Part shown: piece by piece, positions 1 through 6,107 of the stretch
Layout: the number at the start of each line of letters is the position of its first letter
Numbering within the stretch: the stretch's first letter is position 1
DNA from: Acidovorax sp. CF316
GTDB lineage: Bacteria > Pseudomonadota > Gammaproteobacteria > Burkholderiales > Burkholderiaceae_C
Direction of reading: 5' to 3'
NCBI RefSeq assembly: GCF_000276605.1
Contig: NZ_AKJX01000146.1
Location: 1-33,809 of the forward strand
DNA: 33,809 nt
The notes under the pieces: generated by a model
Seen by the model: the letters and a program-made list of their open reading frames with translations, nothing else
The model's database searches: none
Told to the model about the DNA's origin: nothing
Translations under genes and position numbers: made by a program

Positions 1-723
1 GGCGGCTCGGGCAGCCACTCCATGCAGGCCTCCGAGCAGGCCAGCGGCACCTTCGTGGCCGGCCGCTACAGCTACATCGAGCAGCGCGAGCTCGGCGGCT
101 ACACCAACGACATCAAGGGTGCGATCCTGCAGGGCACCTACTTCCGCCTCGTGCAGAGCAAGGGCTTCGATGCCGGCAAGCCGCAGAACAGCAAGGCCGA
201 GCAGGTGCTCAACCAGGTGCAGACCGGCAAGATGGCCACGCCCCAGGCCCAGAACCAGGTGGCCAACGTGGTCGCCCGCATCAAGAAGGGCGAGTTCGCC
301 GGTGCCGACTACGTGCTCTTCGGCGTGGTCTCCAGCATCAACTTCACCGATGCGCTCTCGCCCCTGCAGGGCACGACCAGCGCCACGCGCCAGTACGGCC
401 TGCAGCTGCTGGCCGACTTCTCGCTGATCAACACCCGCACCTACGAGATCAAGGCTGCCTTCTCCGCGCAGGGCGAAGGCAACGACACCAAGATCCTGTC
501 CAACCGCGGCGACATCGCCCCGCCCAACCGGGCCAAGGTGATGCGCGAGACCTCGCAGAGCCTGGCGCAGGACGTGTACGCGCAGCTGGCCACCCAGCTG
601 GGCTACACCGATGCCCACCTGGCGCGCGGCGTGCGTCCACCGCCACCCCCCGTGGTCTACCAGGGCGGTGGCCAGCCGGTGCCCGTGCCCCAGCAGCCCG
701 ACCAGGTGCTGATCCTCAAGTGA
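1..723 (+). CDS. CsgG/LpoB-like envelope protein, 5' end missing
   Basis: The reading frame is open from base 1, so the gene begins outside the window and the ATG at 22 is probably internal. About 240 residues are visible. The central part alternates short hydrophobic strands and helices (a segment around AGADYVLFGVVSSINF, then LLADFSLINTRTYEI), which resembles the nucleotide-binding-like fold of CsgG and LpoB proteins. These are periplasmic or outer-membrane lipoproteins involved in curli export or in activating peptidoglycan synthases. The C-terminus is a proline-rich tail with a five-proline run followed by a Gly/Gln/Pro stretch ending in VLILK. Any signal peptide or lipobox would lie upstream and cannot be seen. 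The next gene follows after 22 bp on the same strand and may be co-transcribed. The family call is from overall resemblance only; the function is not known. Confidence 0.6.
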   Translation, partial: GGSGSHSMQASEQASGTFVAGRYSYIEQRELGGYTNDIKGAILQGTYFRLVQSKGFDAGKPQNSKAEQVLNQVQTGKMATPQAQNQVANVVARIKKGEFAGADYVLFGVVSSINFTDALSPLQGTTSATRQYGLQLLADFSLINTRTYEIKAAFSAQGEGNDTKILSNRGDIAPPNRAKVMRETSQSLAQDVYAQLATQLGYTDAHLARGVRPPPPPVVYQGGGQPVPVPQQPDQVLILK

Positions 724-745
724 GCTGCGCGGGTTCCCTGCAGCC

Positions 746-1711
746 ATGATGGGCCGCATGCGTCCCGCCCTGAAGGCCAGCCTTGCGCTGGCCTTTTTCG
801 TGGCCGGCTGCGCGGCGCAGCCGGGGCCTGAGGCTGCTGCGGATGCCACGGCCTTCGCGCCCCATCCGCTGCCCGGGGTGGGAGAGGCGCGCGTGCAGGC
901 CCTGCAGCGGCCCGCGCGCACCGCGCCGCTGCGCTACCGCGTGATCGTGGTGCCCGGCTCCGGCTGCGCCGGCATGGGGCCGCTGGCCGACCGCTACTTT
1001 GCCGGCCTGCTGCATGCCGAGGTGCTGGTGCTGCACAAGCCCGGCGTGGCGCCCGGTGCGCGCACGGCGGCCGGCGCCTGCGCTGCCGATTTCGTGCAGG
1101 CCGACCGCCTCTCGGCCTGGCGCGGGCATGCCCGTGCCGCGCTGCGTGCCGATGCCCGGGAGCGCCAGGCCCGCGGCCTGCCGGCGCTGCCCCAGGTGCT
1201 GGTCGGCATCTCCGAAGGGGCCGAACTGCTGCCCGCGCTCGCACCCGAGGTGCCCGGGCTGGCGGGCCTGGTGCTGCTGTCCGCGAGCGGGCTCGACCCG
1301 CGCGAGGCCGGCGCCCTGCAGGCGCAGCGCCTCGGGGCCGGGGCCGACTGGGAGGCCCTGGGCCGCCTGCAGGCCGACAGCAGCCTGCCCGACAGCGCGC
1401 CCGCGCAGGGCCGCAGCCTGGGCTACTGGCGCGACCTGTGGCACTGGCCGCTGGCCCGGCCCCTGCGCGACGGGCCCTGGCCGGTGCTGCAGGTGTGGGG
1501 TGGTGCCGATGCGCTGGTGCCGCCTGCGGCCTTCGCGCAAGGGGCGCAGCGGGCGCAGGGGCGCAAGGCGCCCTGGTGCGCGCGCGAGCTGCCCGGTGCC
1601 GACCACGGGCTGCAAAGCCCCGGGCGCGACGGCGTGCAGCAGCTGTGGGCCTGGCTGGAGCAGTGGGCGCGCGAGCCGCAACAGGGCCTGTGCGCGCCCC
1701 TGTCGCGCTGA
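746..1711 (+). CDS. Alpha/beta hydrolase lipoprotein
   Basis: This 321-residue protein has an N-terminal signal ending in a lipobox (FVAGC, lipidated Cys about residue 22), so it is likely membrane-anchored and periplasmic. The hydrolase features are visible in order: an oxyanion-type turn (VPGSGC, about 69-74), a nucleophile elbow GISEG with Ser about 156, an acidic residue in GGADALVPP (Asp about 255) and a histidine in GADHG (about 287). The spacing fits a Ser-Asp-His triad. The substrate cannot be inferred. The start at 746 is the first of three nearby in-frame ATGs (746, 749, 758), and all would keep the signal peptide. It follows the CsgG-like gene by 22 bp and converges on the next gene, with only 7 bp between the stop codons. 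Confidence 0.75.
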   Translation: MMGRMRPALKASLALAFFVAGCAAQPGPEAAADATAFAPHPLPGVGEARVQALQRPARTAPLRYRVIVVPGSGCAGMGPLADRYFAGLLHAEVLVLHKPGVAPGARTAAGACAADFVQADRLSAWRGHARAALRADARERQARGLPALPQVLVGISEGAELLPALAPEVPGLAGLVLLSASGLDPREAGALQAQRLGAGADWEALGRLQADSSLPDSAPAQGRSLGYWRDLWHWPLARPLRDGPWPVLQVWGGADALVPPAAFAQGAQRAQGRKAPWCARELPGADHGLQSPGRDGVQQLWAWLEQWAREPQQGLCAPLSR

Positions 1712-1718
1712 GCCGATT

Positions 1719-3143
1719 TCAGGGCACCGTGTAGATCAGCTGGAACTTGGCGTTGCTCAGCATGTCCGCCAGGCTGGTGCCGTAGCCCAGGAAGAACTGC
1801 GTGCCGCGCAGGCCGCTCACATTGACCAGTTCCAGGATCGGCACGGTCTGCGAGGCTGTCAGCGTGCCCTGCCAGGCCGGCGCTGGCGTCGAGGCGCCGT
1901 TGAACAGCGTCCAGCCTTGCGGCGACAGCACCGCCAGGCCCACGCCCGGCACCGAGGCCACCACATAGACCACACCGCCCTGGCCCACGTCGCCCGATGC
2001 GGGCTGCACGCGCCCGGTCAGCCGCAGCGACTGCACCGTGCCCTCGGTCGTGCCTGAAAAGCTGGCCGGTGTGGTGGGCCCGGTGCCCGGTGCGGGCGGC
2101 ACGCGCCCGCTGTCGGCGCTGAAGCCCGCGCGCGCAGCGATGGGCGCGAGGTCCACCGCCTCGAAGGCCGTGTGCGGCACGGTCTGCACCTGGGTGATGG
2201 TCGCGTCCTGCCACAGCCGGCTCGGGTCGCCCGTGATGTACATGTCCGAGCCGCCGTCGGCGATGTACATGCCGTAGCGCTTGAGCGCGTTGAGGATGGC
2301 CTTGGCCTGCGCCGTGTAGCTGTCCGGCACCACGTAGTCGGCGCGCAGGCGGAACAGCTGGCCCATGGGCGGCTTGGCGGCCGAGGCATCGCCGTTGCGC
2401 GTGAGGTGGCGCGCCGGCCAGGTGTAGCTCGTGCGGATCTTGCTGCTCTGGATGGTGAAGCGCAGCGCATGCTGGATCTCGCCGGTGCTGGCCTCCTCGG
2501 CACGCAGCAGCAGCGGGAAGATCGGAAAGCCTGCCGCGTCCGATGAGGTCCAGCCCGCGGGGCGCAGCGCGTTGGAGCGCAGGTCGAAGGCGGCGCTGCT
2601 GTAAATGTCCCAGCCGCCGTCGGCACGGGCATAGCTCAGGTAGCTCTCCCACAGCGTGCAGGTGTCGGTGTCCACGCTGAGGATGTGGTGGTCGTTGTAG
2701 ACCGCCTTGTTGCTGCTGATGCCGCCTTCCACCTTGGGCTGCAGCGGAAAGGGCAGGCGTGCGGGGCTGGTCAGGCCCGTGCAGGGCCGCGCCAGGCTGC
2801 CGTCGGCGCGCGCGCAGTCGCTCTCGTCGGGGGCTCCGTCGGCATTGAAGTAGACCGCGGGCCAGGTGATCTTGCTGCCCTGCACGACGTTGTACGGAAT
2901 GCCCCAGTACTCGGTGCTGGCCATGTCCTCGCTCTGGCCCAGGTCCAGGTGCAGGCGCCGGCTACCGGTGCTGATGGTCTGCAAAAAGGCCGCCGATTGC
3001 GGATGCACCGGCAATTGGTCGATGCGGGTGTTGAACACATGGTCGGCCGGCAGCACGGGGCAGGGCCCCACGGTGGGCGCGGCCACGGCGGCGCTGGCGA
3101 GCAGTGCCAGCGAGGCCAGCAGGGCGAAGGTGGGGCGGGGCAT
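1719..3143 (-). CDS. Secreted protein of unknown function
   Basis: The 474-residue product starts with a clear Sec signal peptide (hydrophobic core LLASLALLASAAVAA, cleavage after AAA or AVA near residue 21). A ggag ribosome site lies 6 nt before the ATG at 3143. The main domain (about 25-330) contains conserved-looking stretches, YNDHHILSVDTDTCTLWESY and RYGMYIADGGSDMYITGDP. These suggest an extracellular beta-rich fold with a histidine/aspartate cluster, but I cannot name the family. A Pro/Thr-rich linker about 350-370 leads to a C-terminal domain of about 100 residues ending in FLGYGTSLADMLSNAKFQLIYTVP. That tail resembles a module I have seen on other secreted Burkholderiales proteins (inference). 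It is a single gene on the minus strand, convergent with the hydrolase. Confidence 0.75.
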   Translation of the reverse strand: MPRPTFALLASLALLASAAVAAPTVGPCPVLPADHVFNTRIDQLPVHPQSAAFLQTISTGSRRLHLDLGQSEDMASTEYWGIPYNVVQGSKITWPAVYFNADGAPDESDCARADGSLARPCTGLTSPARLPFPLQPKVEGGISSNKAVYNDHHILSVDTDTCTLWESYLSYARADGGWDIYSSAAFDLRSNALRPAGWTSSDAAGFPIFPLLLRAEEASTGEIQHALRFTIQSSKIRTSYTWPARHLTRNGDASAAKPPMGQLFRLRADYVVPDSYTAQAKAILNALKRYGMYIADGGSDMYITGDPSRLWQDATITQVQTVPHTAFEAVDLAPIAARAGFSADSGRVPPAPGTGPTTPASFSGTTEGTVQSLRLTGRVQPASGDVGQGGVVYVVASVPGVGLAVLSPQGWTLFNGASTPAPAWQGTLTASQTVPILELVNVSGLRGTQFFLGYGTSLADMLSNAKFQLIYTVP

Positions 3144-3387
3144 GCGTGTCTCCTGGGATCTCGCCAGGATGCTGCCACGGCTTGTTACAGCGTGGCGCGC
3201 GCAGTTGTAACTGCCGGCAACCTATGGCTGCAGCTTCTACGGGGCCTTGCGTCTCGGCTGCAGGCTCGCCCATGCCCGCTGAAGGCGAAAACTGGCATGC
3301 TCAAGGCCAGTGCTCCCGCGCAAGGGCCGCCCCGCCGCGCTGGGAGCGTCCCCCTTCCAGGGGGATGGCGCGAAGCGCCTCAGGGGG
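3144..3387. other. Intergenic region 3144-3387
   Basis: This 244-bp stretch lies upstream of the secreted-protein gene and downstream of the flavin reductase gene, both minus strand. Bases near 3150-3153 hold the ribosome site of the secreted-protein gene. The left part should hold its promoter, though I cannot pick convincing -35 and -10 boxes. The right end is the palindromic repeat annotated separately. No coding sequence is supported here; the short frames crossing it are shadows. Confidence 0.6.
3350..3387. repeat. Palindromic GC-rich repeat / putative terminator
   Basis: Two hairpins and a further G run sit directly after the stop codon of the flavin reductase gene (minus strand). Five C at 3350-3354 pair with five G at 3360-3364 across a 5-nt loop. 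GGCGC at 3367-3371 pairs with GCGCC at 3375-3379 across GAA. A further run of five G at 3383-3387 abuts the stop codon. I recall this layout as a dispersed repeat in Comamonadaceae genomes, but only one copy is in this window, so its repeat nature rests on recollection. Position suggests a role in ending transcription or stabilising the mRNA 3' end. Confidence 0.55.
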
Positions 3388-4020
3388 TTACCTTGGTCTG
3401 TACATTTTGAAGAGCTGCTCGGGGCCTACCGTGAAATAGTCGGCCGGGCCGCCCGCGCGCAGGATGTGGCCTGCCGCAGCCGTGTCGTAGATGCCGTCCT
3501 TGAGCAGCGCCTTGTCGATGTGGATGGCCACCACCTCGCCCAGCACCAGCCAGGTCGGCACCTGTGCGCCGTCCACGCCCTGCAGCTGCAGGATCTGCGT
3601 GCGCCGGCATTCGAAGGCCACGGGGCTCTCGGCCACGCGCGGCGGTGCTACCTGGGTGCTGGCCTGCGGGGTGAGGCCCGCGAGCTGGAACTCATCCACC
3701 TCGGGCGGTACGGCCGCGCAGCTCTGGTTCATGGCCTCGGCCAGGCTGCGCGTGGCCAGGTTCCAGACGAACTCGCCCGTCTCCTCGACGTTGCGCACCG
3801 TGTCCTTGTGGCCGATGCTCGCAAAGCCCACGATGGGCGGCACGTAGTTGAAGGCGTTGAAGAAGCTGTAGGGCGCCAGGTTCAGCGCGCCTGCGGCGCT
3901 TTGCGTCGAGATCCAGCCGATGGGGCGCGGTCCGACGATGGCGTTGAACGGGTCGTGCGGCAGGCCATGGCCGTTGCGCGGCTCGTAGCTGTGGATGGAG
4001 GAGGGTGCGGGCGTGGCCAT
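3388..4020 (-). CDS. Flavin reductase-like FMN-binding protein
   Basis: The 210-residue protein matches the flavin reductase-like (FMN-binding split barrel) family. Typical stretches are the N-terminal NAIVGPRPIGWISTQSAAGALNLAPYSFFNAFNYVPPIVGFAS (about 25-69), then KDTVRNVEETGEFVWNLAT, then the hydrophobic strand VLGEVVAIHID. Such proteins bind FMN and either reduce free flavin for a partner monooxygenase or act as uncharacterised FMN proteins. No partner oxygenase is visible next to it. The length is normal for the family. It stands alone on the minus strand, divergent from the sigma factor gene, with a palindromic repeat immediately after its stop. Whether it has a link to the iron genes, for example as a reductase, cannot be read from sequence. 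Confidence 0.85.
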   Translation of the reverse strand: MATPAPSSIHSYEPRNGHGLPHDPFNAIVGPRPIGWISTQSAAGALNLAPYSFFNAFNYVPPIVGFASIGHKDTVRNVEETGEFVWNLATRSLAEAMNQSCAAVPPEVDEFQLAGLTPQASTQVAPPRVAESPVAFECRRTQILQLQGVDGAQVPTWLVLGEVVAIHIDKALLKDGIYDTAAAGHILRAGGPADYFTVGPEQLFKMYRPR

Positions 4021-4182
4021 GGGCGGTGCGGGGTGGTGGGGTGGGGTGGGAGGGGCTGAACCGCCACCATACGTGAAGCGCGCCGCGCGTGCACGGCCGG
4101 GGTTGATGGCGGGCAGGGGGCAAAGCCGGGCAGGTGGCAGGGGCTCCCCCGGCAGCTGTCGGAAATCACCCCTTTACAATGT

Positions 4183-4197
4183 TGAGAATAATTCGCA
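4183..4197 (+). promoter_or_regulatory. Fur box in front of the sigma factor gene
   Basis: TGAGAAT-A-ATTCGCA matches 11 of 14 positions of the 7-1-7 Fur inverted repeat (TGATAAT-N-ATTATCA). It lies in an AT-rich island within otherwise very GC-rich DNA and ends 6 bp before the ATG at 4204. Fur with Fe(II) bound here would block expression of the sigma factor when iron is plentiful, which is standard for fecI-type genes. The very short distance to the ATG suggests that the transcript leader is very short or that translation begins at the GTG at 4213. Confidence 0.75.
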
Positions 4198-4203
4198 TTT
4201 GCT

Positions 4204-4785
4204 ATGGCGGCCGTGCTGCCTGTCGATCCACTGCCTCTCCCCGTCCGCGCCGTGCTGGCCCGCTATTACCAGGAACTGCTGAACTACTTCGCCCGCACCG
4301 CGCGCGGCCGCGAGAACGCGGCCGACCTGGTGCACGAAGCCTATGCGCGCGTGCTCACGCTGCAGCGCTCGGGCCAGGCCATCGCCCAGCCGCGGGCCCT
4401 GCTGTACCGCACGGTGCGCAACCTGCTGGTGGACCAGCACCGGCGCAGCAGCGTGCGCGAGCCCCTGCCCGGCGGGGCCAGCGACGAGCCGCCGCTGCCC
4501 GACGTGGCCGACCTCGCGGCACCTGCCGCCCTGGGGCCCGAGGCCCTGGCGGCCTCTTCCCAGGGCATGCAGGCGATGCTGGCGACCATCGACGCCTTGC
4601 CGCTGCGCTGCCGCGAGGCCTTCATCCTGCACAGGTTCGACGGCCTCTCGCATGCCGAGGTGGCCGCGCAGATGGGCATCTCGCGCAAGATGGTGGAGCA
4701 GCACATCCAGCGTGCCATGCAGGCCTGCCGGCGCTGCCGCGACGGGATGGACAGGGCTGCCGATGCAGGGGAGCGCCTGAATTGA
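4204..4785 (+). CDS. FecI-type ECF sigma factor
   Basis: This 193-residue protein has only regions 2 and 4 of sigma-70, as in the extracytoplasmic-function class. Region 2 spans about 20-85 (YYQELLNYFARTARGRENAADLVHEAYARVL, then PRALLYRTVRNLLVDQHRR). Region 4 spans about 125-180 (LPLRCREAFILHRFDGLSHAEVAAQMGISRKMVEQHIQRAM) with its helix-turn-helix. The RALLYRTVRNLLVDQHRR pattern is characteristic of the iron-starvation FecI group. It should direct RNA polymerase to the receptor genes downstream when its anti-sigma partner signals a loaded receptor. A Fur box lies immediately upstream. A GTG at 4213 is an alternative start, since the ATG sits only 6 bp past the Fur box and has no clear Shine-Dalgarno sequence. 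fecR follows after 108 bp. Confidence 0.93.
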   Translation: MAAVLPVDPLPLPVRAVLARYYQELLNYFARTARGRENAADLVHEAYARVLTLQRSGQAIAQPRALLYRTVRNLLVDQHRRSSVREPLPGGASDEPPLPDVADLAAPAALGPEALAASSQGMQAMLATIDALPLRCREAFILHRFDGLSHAEVAAQMGISRKMVEQHIQRAMQACRRCRDGMDRAADAGERLN

Positions 4786-4801
4786 CCTGACCTGCGCCTG
4801 C

Positions 4802-4834
4802 CGACCTGGGGTTTTCGGGCGCCCATGCGTCTAC
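4802..4834 (+). promoter_or_regulatory. Candidate FecI-type promoter for fecR
   Basis: CGACCTGGGGTT (4802-4813), a 14-nt gap, then CGTCTA (4828-4833) followed by C. The identical 12-mer, the same 14-nt gap and GCGTCTAC recur upstream of the receptor gene at 6029-6061. A CGTC-type -10 is typical of promoters used by iron-starvation sigma factors. The motif lies 60 bp before the fecR ATG at 4894 and overlaps the in-frame ATG at 4825, which argues against that upstream start. Confidence 0.7.
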
Positions 4835-4893
4835 ACCCTGGAGTGGCCTGGCACCGACAATCGCTTCCAGGCCTGCGTGCCCCGAACCTTTGC

Positions 4894-5976
4894 ATGACCA
4901 CCGACCAGTCCTCCCCCCGCCATGAGCCGGGCCCTGCCGAGCGCGACGCGCTCGCCTGGTTCGTGCGCAGCCGCGGGGGGCTCAGCGCGGGGGAGGCGCG
5001 CGAACTTGCCGCCTGGCAGGCGCAGGACCCGGCGCATGCCGACGCCTTTGCGCGCTGGCAGGTCGACTGGCAGCAGCTTGATGCCCTGCCCGCGCAGGGC
5101 GTGGCCCGCTTGCGCGCCCACCTGGCGCAGGACCTGGTGCGCGAACGGGCCGCGGCCCCCCGGCCAGCGCGCGGCTGGCTGGCCGGGGCCTGGGCCGGCA
5201 GTGCCACCGTGGCAGCCTCTGTGGCTTGCGTGGCCGTGGTGGCGGCCGGCGGCCTGCTCGCCTGGCAGCACTGGCAGCAGCAGCCGCTGTTCGAGAAGCA
5301 CATCGCCACCCGCACCGGCGAACAGGTGGATGTGCAACTGCCCGATGGCAGCCACCTGCGGCTGGACACCGCCACGGCCATCGACGTGGCGTTGTTCCGC
5401 CAGCGCCGCGAGGTGCGCCTGCCCGAGGGGCAGGCTGTGTTCCGCGTGCAGGGCGACGCCGCGCGGCCCTTTCACGTGCTGGCCGGCCCGCTGCGCATCA
5501 CCGTGGTGGGCACGCGCTTCTCGGTGCGCAACACCCCGGGCATCCCGGGCGAGGCGGGCGTGCGCGTGGCGGTGGAAGAGGGGCGTGTGCGCGTGGCCCG
5601 TGCCGATGCGCCGGCCGCGGCCTCCGGGGCCGTGGTGGAGCTCACTGCCGGCCAGCAGGTCGCCAGCGATGCCACGGGCCGGCTCGGGCCGGTGGCGGCG
5701 GTGCCGCCCTCGGGCATCGCGCCCTGGCGCGAAAGCCGGGTGAGCTTCGACAACACGCCACTGGCCCAGGCGCTGGCCGAATTCGGCCGCTACGGCCCCA
5801 CGCAGCTCACGGTGCGCGACCCCGAGGTCGCGGCCCTGCGCCTGACGGGCACCTTCGACCCGCGCCGGCTCGACAACTTCGTGCGCGTGCTGCCCCAGGT
5901 GCTGCCGGTGCGCATGCAGGCGCCAGCGGCGCAGGGCGGCGAGGCCGCCACGACCGAGATCGTCGCGGCGCCCTGA
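4894..5976 (+). CDS. FecR-type anti-sigma factor / signal transducer
   Basis: The product is 360 residues from the ATG at 4894. An upstream in-frame ATG at 4825 lies inside the candidate promoter, so it was rejected. The order of parts is typical. An N-terminal cytoplasmic DUF4880 anti-sigma region comes first (about 15-60, RDALAWFVRSRGGLSAGEARELAAWQAQDPAHADAFARW). One membrane helix follows (about 105-125, VAASVACVAVVAAGGLLAW). Next is the periplasmic FecR domain (about 140-265, with TRTGEQVDVQLPDGSHLRLD). A C-terminal STN-like segment (about 280-340, VSFDNTPLAQALAEFGRY) should touch the receptor's signalling domain. It relays receptor occupancy to the sigma factor encoded upstream. It is encoded 131 bp before the receptor, with a hairpin and a second copy of the promoter between them. 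Confidence 0.93.
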   Translation: MTTDQSSPRHEPGPAERDALAWFVRSRGGLSAGEARELAAWQAQDPAHADAFARWQVDWQQLDALPAQGVARLRAHLAQDLVRERAAAPRPARGWLAGAWAGSATVAASVACVAVVAAGGLLAWQHWQQQPLFEKHIATRTGEQVDVQLPDGSHLRLDTATAIDVALFRQRREVRLPEGQAVFRVQGDAARPFHVLAGPLRITVVGTRFSVRNTPGIPGEAGVRVAVEEGRVRVARADAPAAASGAVVELTAGQQVASDATGRLGPVAAVPPSGIAPWRESRVSFDNTPLAQALAEFGRYGPTQLTVRDPEVAALRLTGTFDPRRLDNFVRVLPQVLPVRMQAPAAQGGEAATTEIVAAP

Positions 5977-5981
5977 TTCCG

Positions 5982-5998
5982 GGCCCCTGCCAGGGGCC
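5982..5998 (+). terminator. GC hairpin after fecR
   Basis: GGCCCCT and AGGGGCC form a perfect 7-bp stem with a 3-nt loop, 5 bp after the fecR stop codon. No T run follows directly; the nearest is TTTT about 20 nt further on. It may separate the fecR transcript from the strongly expressed receptor transcript by termination or by protecting an mRNA end. Function is inferred from position. Confidence 0.5.
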
Positions 5999-6028
5999 GA
6001 TGTCCCTTCGGCAAAAAGATTTTCCCGG

Positions 6029-6061
6029 CGACCTGGGGTTCGGGCGCCGTGCTGCGTCTAC
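6029..6061 (+). promoter_or_regulatory. Candidate FecI-type promoter for the TonB receptor
   Basis: CGACCTGGGGTT (6029-6040), 14 nt, then CGTCTA (6055-6060) and C. The two conserved blocks are identical to those before fecR and have the same spacing, while the intervening bases differ. The receptor ATG at 6108 lies 47 bp downstream of the -10-like block, a normal leader length. This is the expected place for a promoter used by the sigma factor encoded at 4204. Confidence 0.75.
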
Positions 6062-6107
6062 CTGAGAAAGCGTCTTATTCAATTCCAACACCGGGGAACC
6101 CTTGTCC

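Noticed and set aside
4825-4893. Longer start for the FecR-like protein at ATG 4825
   Set aside because: The ATG lies inside the candidate promoter between its two conserved boxes, and the extra 23 residues do not resemble FecR.
6071-6076. Second CGTCT block just after the receptor promoter
   Set aside because: No copy of CGACCTGGGGTT at the right distance upstream, so it is unlikely to be another sigma-factor promoter.
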